Source of the DNA: Pirellulales bacterium
Lineage (GTDB): Bacteria; Planctomycetota; Planctomycetia; Pirellulales; JAICIG01
Direction: 5' to 3'
Assembly (NCBI GenBank): GCA_025924495.1
Contig: JAICIG010000388.1
Span: 1 to 7,680 of the forward strand
Length of the DNA stretch: 7,680 nucleotides
Below, in pieces: positions 1 to 6,101 of the stretch (position 1 is the stretch's first letter; every line of letters starts with the position of its first letter). The notes under the pieces were generated by a model. It saw nothing but the letters and a program-made list of their open reading frames with translations. It ran no database searches and was not told the origin of the DNA. A program made the position numbers and the translations under genes.

Positions 1-2
1 GA

Positions 3-284
3 ACCATTTCGTTGCTGTACGGCGCCTTAGAGCAGGAATCTGCCGCCGTCGTGCAGGCCGACCTGCTTCGCGCGGACGCGATAGCCCAATATGAGCGAGG
101 GGAGGTCGGCATTGGGACGCCGCTGGATGCTATTCGCACGCAGTTGGAAGAGACGCTGGCGTTTCTCAAAATGCAGGCGGATTATAATCTACAGTATGCC
201 GACTACGTGCTGGCGGTCCTGCCGCCGGGGGCCGGCAACGATCTGTTGGCAAAAGCCCTCGTCTTTCGCCGGCAGAACGGCTGA
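3..284 (+). CDS. C-terminal end of a probable TolC-family outer-membrane efflux protein (5' truncated)
   Basis: Only the last 93 residues are inside the window; the frame is open through the left edge and ends with TGA at 282-284. The visible part is an alpha-helical stretch with a Tyr-x-x-Gly-Glu turn (YERGEVGIGTPLDAI), a run of Gln/Glu/Leu-rich helix (RTQLEETLAFLKMQADYN), then YADYVLAVLPPG and a short basic tail. This matches the second repeat of TolC-family proteins, where a gly-containing turn is followed by a long periplasmic coiled-coil helix ending in an ADY-like segment. Such proteins form trimeric outer-membrane channels for efflux pumps or type I secretion. The family call rests on this short segment only, and another helical envelope protein cannot be excluded. 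The next gene, dus, starts about 32 bases downstream on the same strand, so the two may share a transcript. Confidence 0.55.
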   Translation, partial: TISLLYGALEQESAAVVQADLLRADAIAQYERGEVGIGTPLDAIRTQLEETLAFLKMQADYNLQYADYVLAVLPPGAGNDLLAKALVFRRQNG

Positions 285-316
285 GCGATGAAGAATTCCG
301 CGCGGCGCACCGATTG

Positions 317-1438
317 ATGATTCGAGAAACGCTTTCTGAATTCGATTCGTCGGCCTCGACTCGACCGTTTCCGCCGCCTCCGCTGAAAATCGGGCCACTG
401 ACGGTCGATCCGCCGATCCTGCAGGCGCCGATGGCGGGTTTCACCAACTACGCCTATCGTCAGATCGTGCGTCAGTTCGGCGGCGCTGGACTGCAAGCGA
501 CGGAGATGATCAGCGCAAAGGGCTTCTTGGCCATCGATCAGCGCGAACAGGACTTTCCGGATCGGCTGTGGGGCGTTAAGGAAGAGGCCCGCCCTCTGGC
601 CGTGCAGATTTGGGATAACGATCCGGCGACGTTGGCGGCAGTTGGCGCACGCCTGGCGCACGAATTCGGCGTCAGTGTCGTTGACATCAACTTCGGTTGC
701 CCAGTTAAGCAGATTACGGCAGCGGCGCACAGCGGCTCGTACCTGCTGCGTTTTCCCGATCGAGTCGGCGCGATCGTGGAGCGTGTGGTGCAGGCCTGCG
801 CCCCGACGCCGGTGACCGCCAAAATCCGCCTAGGGTGTACCCGAGATAACATTACCGCCGTCGAAATCGCACAGGTCGTCGAGTCGGCTGGCGCCGCGGC
901 GCTGACCGTGCATGGGCGCACGGCGCAGGACTTTTTCCAGGGTTCGGCCGACTGGGAGCTGATCTCTTCGCTCAAGGAGCATCTGAAGCGCATCCCGCTG
1001 ATAGGCAACGGCGATCTCAATTCACCTGCCAAAGTGGTTGAGGCGTTCCTCCGCTACCGCGTCGATGGCGTGATGATTGCCCGGGCGGCGCTGGGCAAGC
1101 CCTGGCTCTTTCGTCAGGCGCAAGCCGCCTTGGCTGGCGAACCAATTCCTCCCGATCTTTCGCTGGCCGAAGAACGCGAGCTGCTATTGCAGCATTATGC
1201 TCTCGTCGTCGAACGCTTCGGCGAGCAGAAGGGCACGATCCTGATGCGAAAATTCGCATGTTGTTATGCCCAAGGCCGTCCTGGAGCGCGCGAGTTCCGC
1301 ACGCGAGCATCACGAGTCCAGTCGCCCGCTGAATTTCAAGAGGTCGTGGCGAAATACTTTCCTCGCACGGAGAGCCCAATTTCGTGCCCTGCCGTTTCAG
1401 CGGGCGACTCATACGATGAAATTGAGTGCGACGCATAG
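317..1438 (+). CDS. dus: tRNA-dihydrouridine synthase (Dus family, DusB-like)
   Basis: FMN-dependent enzyme that reduces specific uridines in the tRNA D-loop to dihydrouridine, using NADPH; cytoplasmic. Counting from the ATG at 317 (373 residues), the TIM-barrel domain opens with PPILQAPMAGFTNYAYR near residues 35-50. The catalytic Cys128 lies in DINFGCP, followed by the SGSYLL element equivalent to GSALL of DusB. Next come AKIRLG, the flavin-site HGRT, IGNGDL and ARAALGKPWLF, all in canonical order. The C-terminal helical tRNA-binding part follows (LLLQHYALVVERFG to KYFP), then a 25-residue tail without recognisable motifs. Length is slightly above the usual 320-350. A TTG at 314 immediately precedes the ATG; neither has a clear ribosome-binding site, and the frame stays open upstream into the TolC-like gene, so the start is not certain. 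The gene converges on the universal stress gene with only 33 bases between the stops. Confidence 0.93.
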   Translation: MIRETLSEFDSSASTRPFPPPPLKIGPLTVDPPILQAPMAGFTNYAYRQIVRQFGGAGLQATEMISAKGFLAIDQREQDFPDRLWGVKEEARPLAVQIWDNDPATLAAVGARLAHEFGVSVVDINFGCPVKQITAAAHSGSYLLRFPDRVGAIVERVVQACAPTPVTAKIRLGCTRDNITAVEIAQVVESAGAAALTVHGRTAQDFFQGSADWELISSLKEHLKRIPLIGNGDLNSPAKVVEAFLRYRVDGVMIARAALGKPWLFRQAQAALAGEPIPPDLSLAEERELLLQHYALVVERFGEQKGTILMRKFACCYAQGRPGAREFRTRASRVQSPAEFQEVVAKYFPRTESPISCPAVSAGDSYDEIECDA

Positions 1439-1471
1439 CGCCCGCTGTCCGTCTCGTCCGACTTGCTGGTT

Positions 1472-1900
1472 CTACTTGCGTAATACCAGCACCGGGCAGT
1501 GCGCCAGTCGGATGACTTTCTCGGCCACGGAGCCGAGCAGCAGGCGCGACAGGCCGGTCCGGCCATGCGAGGAGAGCACCATCAGCTCTGCTGAGAGCTG
1601 GCTGGCCAATTCGGTGATTTTGTGCCCGGGCTCGCCGAACTGCACGTGAAAGTTCAGTCCCTGGTACTTCGCCTCGTTGAGGCGTTCATGCAATGCTTGC
1701 TCGGCATGCTGCCGGCGAGTCTCGTCGTTGATTGTGCTCCAGACAACGTCGGGCTCGGCGGGATCGAAGATCGGCAGTACGTAGACCACATGCACGTTCG
1801 CCGGGCCGGCCACGAGTTCAAGCGCCGTGTCGACGGCAGTAAACGCGTCTTCAGAGAAATCGACGGGTACGACGACCGTTCGCTTAGGAAGCCAAGGCAT
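1472..1900 (-). CDS. Universal stress protein (single UspA domain)
   Basis: A 142-residue cytoplasmic protein of the Usp alpha/beta fold; members bind ATP or AMP and support survival under stress or low energy. The N-terminus KRTVVVPVDFSEDA is the typical first strand and nucleotide loop with its Asp. The C-terminal part carries SSHGRTGLSRLLLGS, which fits the G-2X-G-9X-G(S/T) ATP-binding motif except that the first Gly is Ser, and ends HCPVLVLRK as in most Usp proteins. Length is standard for a one-domain Usp. The start at 1898-1900 is chosen because an AGGGA lies about six bases upstream and the fold begins directly after it. A longer open frame begins at 1945, but its extra 15 residues match nothing in the family. 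It is transcribed away from sufR, and no functional link to the suf genes is visible. Confidence 0.93.
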   Translation of the reverse strand: MPWLPKRTVVVPVDFSEDAFTAVDTALELVAGPANVHVVYVLPIFDPAEPDVVWSTINDETRRQHAEQALHERLNEAKYQGLNFHVQFGEPGHKITELASQLSAELMVLSSHGRTGLSRLLLGSVAEKVIRLAHCPVLVLRK

Positions 1901-1935
1901 GATAGTTCCCTGCTGTTGCGCGAGCGAAAGGCTAG

Positions 1936-1944
1936 ATGATAGCA
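1936..1944 (-). promoter_or_regulatory. Candidate extended -10 promoter of the universal stress gene
   Basis: On the minus strand the sequence reads TGCTATCAT, an extended -10 (TGn followed by TATCAT, five of six matches to TATAAT). No good -35 hexamer is found 16-18 bases upstream, which an extended -10 can tolerate. Transcription would start near 1929 and give a leader of about 30 bases containing the AGGGA ribosome-binding site. This is a consensus match by eye only. Confidence 0.35.
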
Positions 1945-2044
1945 CATTCGCTGACGGCGGTGATGGCGGCCAACTGATTGGTCTGGCTGGATTTGCGCCA
2001 AGTGGAGAGACGCCATTCCGTTGTGAAGCTAAAAATCGATAAAG

Positions 2045-2062
2045 AGTTGTAGTATAACAACT
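2045..2062. promoter_or_regulatory. Perfect inverted repeat upstream of sufR, candidate operator
   Basis: AGTTGT and ACAACT form perfect 6-bp arms separated by AGTATA, 18 bp in all, in the divergent region between usp and sufR. Cyanobacterial SufR is known to bind CAAC-N6-GTTG. The site here has the same tetramers in the opposite order and with wider spacing (GTTG-N8-CAAC), so the resemblance is suggestive only. It ends 22 bases before the proposed sufR -35 element. It could be a binding site for SufR or for another dimeric regulator, or it may be chance. Confidence 0.4.
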
Positions 2063-2078
2063 TGGGCATTTTTCGCAT

Positions 2079-2103
2079 ATTGAGTTGCCAAAATTGCGTC
2101 AAT
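2079..2103. promoter_or_regulatory. Weaker inverted repeat overlapping the sufR promoter
   Basis: ATTGA at 2079-2083 and TCAAT at 2099-2103 are 5-bp inverted arms separated by 15 bases. The repeat covers the proposed -35 hexamer and most of the spacer, a position where a bound repressor would block RNA polymerase. The arms are short and the sequence is AT-rich, so chance is a real alternative. Confidence 0.22.
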
Positions 2104-2112
2104 AGGTATTAT
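2085..2112 (+). promoter_or_regulatory. Candidate sigma70-type promoter of sufR
   Basis: TTGCCA (2085-2090) and TATTAT (2107-2112) each match five of six consensus positions and are separated by 16 bases. Predicted transcription start is near 2119, about 30 bases before the sufR ATG. It is the best promoter-like match I found in the divergent region, and inverted repeats lie over it and upstream of it, as expected for an autoregulated repressor gene. Confidence 0.5.
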
Positions 2113-2147
2113 TACGAGGGAAGGGGATTCACAAGGCGGTCGTCATC

Positions 2148-2765
2148 ATGAGCACTGTTTCGGAAACGTCAGACACTCAGCTCTTAGAGTTGCTTCGTCG
2201 GCGGGGCCCGATGAGCGTTTCGGAACTGGCCAACGCGACCGAAGTGACGGCGACGGCTGTGCGACAGCGGTTGATCCGGCTGATGGGGCAAGGGCTCATT
2301 TTGCGCGAGGCGACTCGCGCCGGTCGAGGTCGTCCGAGTCACCGTTATTCGCTCAGCGAGAAAGCTCGTCGGCAGGCAGGCACGAACTACGCTGATTTGG
2401 CGATCATGCTCTGGGAGCAAATCCGCACGGTAACCGATGCAGAGGTTCGCCGCGGACTGTTGCAGCGAATCGCCAACGGCATGGCGCAGCTCTATGCCGG
2501 GCAGGTACAGGGCGCGACGACGGCCGACCGCATGGAATCGTTGCAAAAGCTATTTGCCGAAAGACGCGTTCCGATCGAGGTGGAAACGAAGAGTCAATCG
2601 CCTGTGCTGACGGTATTGGATTGCCCTTATCCCGAGTTGGCGGAGAAAGATCGCGGCATCTGCGCGGTCGAGAAGATGTTGTTCGCCGAATTGCTCGCAT
2701 CGCCTTTACGGCTGTCGCAATGTCGGCTGGAAGGCCATACTTGCTGCCAATTTGAAACCAATTGA
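2148..2765 (+). CDS. sufR: SufR-type Fe-S cluster-sensing transcriptional repressor
   Basis: A 205-residue cytoplasmic DNA-binding regulator. Residues about 10-73 form a winged helix-turn-helix of the DeoR/ArsR-like type: LLELLRRRGPMSVSELA, the recognition helix TATAVRQRLIRLMGQGLI, and a basic wing RAGRGRPSHRYSLSEKA. The C-terminal part holds five cysteines: Cys159 in LDCPYPEL, Cys172 in RGICAVEK, Cys192 in LSQCRLEG and Cys199-Cys200 in HTCCQFE. The spacing CX12CX19CX6CC and the surrounding words closely resemble cyanobacterial SufR, where cysteines of this region hold an Fe-S cluster. Holo-SufR represses suf operons and loses DNA binding when the cluster is lost. Position at the head of a suf gene run agrees. 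The ATG at 2148 is preceded by purine-rich AAGG about 11 bases away. Autoregulation is inferred from the inverted repeats upstream. Confidence 0.92.
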   Translation: MSTVSETSDTQLLELLRRRGPMSVSELANATEVTATAVRQRLIRLMGQGLILREATRAGRGRPSHRYSLSEKARRQAGTNYADLAIMLWEQIRTVTDAEVRRGLLQRIANGMAQLYAGQVQGATTADRMESLQKLFAERRVPIEVETKSQSPVLTVLDCPYPELAEKDRGICAVEKMLFAELLASPLRLSQCRLEGHTCCQFETN

Positions 2766-2779
2766 AACTTGGCTACACT
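2752..2779 (+). promoter_or_regulatory. Candidate internal promoter for nuoB at the sufR 3' end
   Basis: TTGAAA (2752-2757, five of six to TTGACA) lies inside the last codons of sufR, and TACACT (2774-2779, four of six to TATAAT) follows after 16 bases. Transcription would start near 2786, about 56 bases before the nuoB ATG. If real, it would let nuoB and possibly sufCBD be expressed separately from sufR. Confidence 0.3.
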
Positions 2780-2841
2780 GACGGATTCGGCGCCAGCAGG
2801 CCGCCACAGCGATTGAGTCATCTTACGGAAGATAACGAGCC

Positions 2842-3447
2842 ATGACGAAGCCGTGGATTGAAGGTCGATTTGAAGAAAACGTAATTACGACGACGGTCGA
2901 GCAGGCCATTAATTGGGCTCGGCAGTCGAGCATCTGGCCAATGACGTTCGGGCTGGCTTGTTGTGCCATCGAGATGATGGCGGCCGGGGCCAGCCGCTAC
3001 GATATGGATCGCTTCGGAGCCGGCGCCTTCCGGGCGACTCCGCGGCAAGCCGACTTGATGATCGTGGCTGGCACAGTGACCTACAAAATGGCTAGCCGCG
3101 TACGACGGCTCTATAACCTGATGCCCGATCCGAAGTTCGTAATCGCGATGGGCGCCTGTACGGTCGGCGGCGGCCCCTATTTCAAGTGGGGCTATCACGT
3201 TTGCAAGGGCGTCGATCTGGTCGTTCCGGTTGATGTTTATGTTCCGGGCTGCCCCCCGCGTCCGGAGGCGCTGCTGGAAGGGCTGATGCGAATTCAGGAC
3301 AAAATCAAAGGCCATAGAATCGCGAAGCACAAGACCGACGCTGGCGTCGTGCAGATCGAAGACGAGTTGCCCGTACCGCACCATTCTGGTTACGTCGCTG
3401 TCGAAGAGCGCGAGCCGCTGTTTGATCACCAGAAAATCACCGGCTAA
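2842..3447 (+). CDS. nuoB: NADH-quinone oxidoreductase subunit B (complex I, N2 cluster subunit)
   Basis: NuoB is the peripheral-arm subunit of respiratory complex I that holds [4Fe-4S] cluster N2, the last carrier before quinone. The 201-residue protein has all four ligands: adjacent Cys40-Cys41 in [10 protein letters not shown], Cys106 in MGACTVGGG and Cys137 in [16 protein letters not shown]. The quinone-side segment RYDMDRFG is also present. Cys121 in GYHVCKGVD is an extra cysteine at a position that is usually Val or Leu. About 45 residues follow the conserved core (from KGHRIAKHK) without recognised motifs. The start at 2842 is supported by a GGAAG ten bases upstream and by the family-like N-terminus. 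The setting is odd: no nuoA, nuoC or nuoD adjoins it; sufR ends 76 bases before and sufC begins 87 bases after. It may be the sole nuoB of a dispersed complex I gene set or a second copy. Confidence 0.93.
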   Translation: MTKPWIEGRFEENVITTTVEQAINWARQSSIWPMTFGLACCAIEMMAAGASRYDMDRFGAGAFRATPRQADLMIVAGTVTYKMASRVRRLYNLMPDPKFVIAMGACTVGGGPYFKWGYHVCKGVDLVVPVDVYVPGCPPRPEALLEGLMRIQDKIKGHRIAKHKTDAGVVQIEDELPVPHHSGYVAVEEREPLFDHQKITG

Positions 3448-3469
3448 AGCAGTAGACAGAAGCATCATG

Positions 3470-3498
3470 GGCAAAAGATAGAAACAGATTTCTTTGCC
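3470..3498 (+). other. Possible stem-loop between nuoB and sufC
   Basis: GGCAAA-A-GA (3470-3478) can pair with TCTTTGCC (3491-3498), giving eight base pairs with one bulged A and a 12-base loop. No T-run follows, so it does not look like an intrinsic terminator. It could affect mRNA processing or stability between nuoB and sufC. An inner alternative pairing (AGAAA with TTTCT, 3480-3493) competes with it. Confidence 0.3.
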
Positions 3499-3534
3499 TC
3501 AGAACCTTAATCCTTAACCACCAACTTCCGCTCC

Positions 3535-4380
3535 ATGACCGATACGCTGAAGATTCATGATTTACATGTGGCGGTCGAGGGCAAGGCGATCCTGAAAGGG
3601 GTCAACCTTGTCATTCGCCGCGGCGAGACGCACGCCTTGATGGGCCCCAACGGCTCGGGCAAAAGCACTTTGGGCTTTGCCATCATGGGCCACCCAGGCT
3701 ATGAGGTGACGGGCGGTTCGATTGAATTAAATGGCGCCAATGTGCTTGAAATGGAGCCGAATGAGCGAGCCCGGGCGGGAATCTTTCTGGCCTTTCAGCG
3801 GCCAATGGCCATTCCGGGCGTAAAAATGGCGGACTTCCTCCGACATGCCACGACGAACGTGCGGCGGCCAGATCGCAAGGAAGGAGAAGAGCTGATTCCA
3901 ATGCGCGAATTCCGCAAGGAACTGAAGAGCAAGATGGAACAGCTCCGCATGGATCCCGAATTCGCTCGCCGCTATGTGAACGACGGGTTCTCGGGCGGTG
4001 AAATGAAGCGAGCGGAGATTCTGCAAATGGCCATGTTGCGGCCGAAATTCGCCATCCTCGACGAGACCGATAGCGGCCTCGACGTCGACGCGGTCCGGTT
4101 GGCGAGTCAGAGCATCGCGGAGATCGGCGGCGCCGAGATGGGCATTTTGATCATTACCCACCATGACAAGCTATTGGAGCATAACACCCCCAACTTTACT
4201 CATGTGATGTTGGGGGGGCGGATTGTGGAGACGGGCGGGCCGGGGCACGAGCGGAGCGGGCCGGAATTGGCCGCCGAGTTGCACCAGCACGGCTACGATC
4301 GCATTCGCGCGGCACATCCGCAGGCTGCCGCCGACGAGGAAGCCATGAAACAGGGCGAACAGGTGGAGCACGCCTTTTAG
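3535..4380 (+). CDS. sufC: SufC, ABC-type ATPase of the SufBCD Fe-S assembly complex
   Basis: Soluble cytoplasmic ATPase that binds SufB and SufD and drives the conformational change needed for cluster assembly; it is not a transporter. In order, the 281-residue protein has Walker A GPNGSGKST (residues 37-45), the Q-loop AFQRP (Gln88), the ABC signature FSGGEMKR (152-159), Walker B FAILDETDSGLD (172-183) with the SufC-specific TDSGLD, and the H-loop ITHHDKL (His209). Usual SufC length is about 250; the excess is mainly a hydrophilic tail of some 26 residues after GYDRIR, rich in Ala, Glu and Gln. The ATG at 3535 has no evident ribosome-binding site, but the protein fold starts right after it. 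A run of seven G at 4212-4218 lies in the frame, which stays open through it. sufB follows after 133 bases, where I see no convincing terminator or promoter. Confidence 0.97.
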   Translation: MTDTLKIHDLHVAVEGKAILKGVNLVIRRGETHALMGPNGSGKSTLGFAIMGHPGYEVTGGSIELNGANVLEMEPNERARAGIFLAFQRPMAIPGVKMADFLRHATTNVRRPDRKEGEELIPMREFRKELKSKMEQLRMDPEFARRYVNDGFSGGEMKRAEILQMAMLRPKFAILDETDSGLDVDAVRLASQSIAEIGGAEMGILIITHHDKLLEHNTPNFTHVMLGGRIVETGGPGHERSGPELAAELHQHGYDRIRAAHPQAAADEEAMKQGEQVEHAF

Positions 4381-4513
4381 CGTGGCGAGTAACTTCGGGA
4401 CGGAACGCCCTTTGCGGCATTGATTTCGAATAAAGCAGATAGCGAGGCTTCGGCGAGACGATTGAGCGGCGCCCGCGAGACAGAGCAATTTAGCCAAGAA
4501 CGAGTGAAAGACC

Positions 4514-5929
4514 ATGGCCACCGACGTTAAGAGCGAATCCTTTGAAGTCGGCCTCGGCGAAATCAATAAATACGATTTTCGCAACGACGAGAAATACATC
4601 TTCAAGAGCCGCAAGGGGCTCGATGCCGAAATTGTGCACCAGATTTCGGACATGAAGAAAGAACCCGACTGGATGCGCGATTTCCGGCTTAAGAGCCTGG
4701 AAATCTTCAACTCCAAACCCATGCCCAAGTGGGGAGGCGGGATCAATCTCGACTTCCAGGATATCTACTATTACATCAAGCCCTCGGATCACCAGGGTCG
4801 TAGCTGGGATGATGTGCCGGAAGAGATCAAGACTACATTCGACAAGCTGGGCATTCCGGAGGCCGAGAAGAAATTCCTGGCGGGCGTAAAGGCCCAGTAC
4901 GAGAGCGAGGTGGTCTACGGTTCGTTGCGCGAAGAGCTGTCTAATCAGGGCGTGATCTTCACCGATACCGATTCGGCCATCCGTGAATATCCGGATTTGG
5001 TGAAGAAGTACTTCGCCACCATCATTCCGCCTTCGGATAACAAGTTCGCCGCGTTGAACTCGGCGGTCTGGTCCGGCGGCTCATTCATTTACGTGCCCAA
5101 GGGAGTGAAGGTTGATTTTCCGTTGCAGGCCTACTTCCGCATCAATGCCGAGAACATGGGCCAGTTCGAGCGGACGTTGATCATCGTCGACGAAGGCGCA
5201 CAGATTCACTACGTCGAAGGCTGCACGGCGCCAATGTATTCGACGGAGAGCCTCCACTCGGCCGTGGTCGAAATCATCGTCAACAAGCACGCTCGTTGCC
5301 GTTATACGACGATTCAGAACTGGGCCAACAACATCTATAACCTGGTGACCAAGCGCGCCGTGGCCTACGAAAACGCCGTCATGGAATGGATCGACGGCAA
5401 CCTTGGCAGCCGGCTGACAATGAAGTATCCGGCCGTATATATGATGGAGCCGGGCGCTCGCGGAGAAATTCTGTCAATCGCGTTCGCTTCCGCCGGCCAG
5501 CATCAGGATGCCGGCGCCAAGCTCGTGCACTGCGCTCCTAACACGTCGGGCCGGATCATCTCGAAATCGATTTCTAAAAACGGCGGTCGGGCCAGTTATC
5601 GCGGCCTCGTCAAGGTTGAGCCCGGCGCCAAGAAATCAAAGAGTAACGTGGTTTGCGACGCCTTGATTCTCGACTCGAAGAGCCGCAGCGATACGTACCC
5701 CTATATCGAGATCGACGAACAGGACGTGATGGTCGGTCACGAAGCCAGCGTTTCGCGGATCGGGGAAGAGCAACTGTTTTATCTCACCAGTCGCGGATTG
5801 AGCGAAGCCGAAGCCAGCACGATGATCGTCAGCGGCTTTATCGAGCCGTTGGTCAAAGAGCTGCCCATGGAATACGCTGTCGAGATGAACCGCCTGATCG
5901 AGCTGCAGATGGAAGGCTCGGTGGGCTAA
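4514..5929 (+). CDS. sufB: SufB, Fe-S cluster scaffold protein
   Basis: Scaffold subunit on which the nascent Fe-S cluster is built, acting with SufC and SufD in the cytoplasm. The 471 residues match the usual SufB length. After an N-terminal helical domain (to about residue 145), the beta-helix core starts near [20 protein letters not shown] (176-195). Residues reported as functionally important in E. coli SufB are present: Cys237 in VEGCTAP (Cys254 equivalent), Cys381 in NVVCDALI (Cys405 equivalent), and His409-Glu410 in [13 protein letters not shown]. These equivalences come from motif matching by eye. The C-terminal helices (RGLSEAEA to EMNRLIEL) contact SufC in known structures. The start at 4514 gives the family-like [11 protein letters not shown]-terminus; the GAAAG about eight bases upstream is a weak ribosome-binding site. 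sufD follows after 172 bases containing a strong hairpin. Confidence 0.97.
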   Translation: MATDVKSESFEVGLGEINKYDFRNDEKYIFKSRKGLDAEIVHQISDMKKEPDWMRDFRLKSLEIFNSKPMPKWGGGINLDFQDIYYYIKPSDHQGRSWDDVPEEIKTTFDKLGIPEAEKKFLAGVKAQYESEVVYGSLREELSNQGVIFTDTDSAIREYPDLVKKYFATIIPPSDNKFAALNSAVWSGGSFIYVPKGVKVDFPLQAYFRINAENMGQFERTLIIVDEGAQIHYVEGCTAPMYSTESLHSAVVEIIVNKHARCRYTTIQNWANNIYNLVTKRAVAYENAVMEWIDGNLGSRLTMKYPAVYMMEPGARGEILSIAFASAGQHQDAGAKLVHCAPNTSGRIISKSISKNGGRASYRGLVKVEPGAKKSKSNVVCDALILDSKSRSDTYPYIEIDEQDVMVGHEASVSRIGEEQLFYLTSRGLSEAEASTMIVSGFIEPLVKELPMEYAVEMNRLIELQMEGSVG

Positions 5930-5941
5930 GAGAGCGAAGTT

Positions 5942-5973
5942 AGAGGCGATTGGGCCATGGACCAATTGCCTCT
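5942..5973 (+). other. Strong stem-loop between sufB and sufD
   Basis: Bases 5942-5953 (AGAGGCGATTGG) pair with 5962-5973 (CCAATTGCCTCT) to give a 12-bp stem with a single G-U wobble and the eight-base loop GCCATGGA. It begins 12 bases after the sufB stop. No T-run follows, so it is not a classical intrinsic terminator. It may protect the 3' end of upstream mRNA, set a processing site, or attenuate transcription into sufD. Confidence 0.55.
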
Positions 5974-5991
5974 CGCCGTGTTTCGTCTCTC

Positions 5992-6003
5992 GCGAGTACT
6001 CGC
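5992..6003. repeat. 12-bp perfect palindrome in the sufB-sufD gap
   Basis: GCGAGTACTCGC is fully self-complementary and lies 19 bases after the larger hairpin. A perfect palindrome without spacer folds poorly as RNA but is a plausible site for a dimeric DNA-binding protein. Farther right, TTTTAAAG occurs twice (6063-6070 and 6080-6087), but no good -35/-10 pair accompanies it. No function can be assigned. Confidence 0.3.
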
Positions 6004-6101
6004 TCGTCGCGCAACGTCTTGAATCATGCGGCGATTCCGAAAACGTCGACGCAGTTTTACCGTTTTAAAGCTCGTCGGATTTTAAAGGCCGATCAGAAAA
6101 A

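Noticed and set aside
1439..1471. Bidirectional terminator between convergent dus and usp
   Set aside because: The 33 bases contain no inverted repeat of useful length and no T-run.
1901..1945. 15-residue N-terminal extension of the universal stress protein
   Set aside because: The start at 1900 has a ribosome-binding site and gives the normal Usp N-terminus; the extension would also overlap the proposed -10 element.
1970..1981. CCAA-CTGA-TTGG short inverted repeat as an operator
   Set aside because: Four-base arms are expected by chance, and it is not aligned with a promoter element.
2818..3474. Long open frame on the minus strand opposite nuoB (218 codons)
   Set aside because: It is the antisense shadow of a well-conserved gene in GC-rich sequence; its translation shows no family motif and covers the N2-ligand codons of nuoB.
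4212..4218. Run of seven G in sufC as a possible frameshift or phase-variation tract
   Set aside because: The frame is intact on both sides with family-consistent residues (HVMLGGRIVETG), and a seven-base G run is not rare in GC-rich genes.
4397..4410. Small stem GGGACG-GAA-CGCCC between sufC and sufB as a terminator
   Set aside because: It has only five base pairs with a bulge and no T-run follows, so it is too weak to call.
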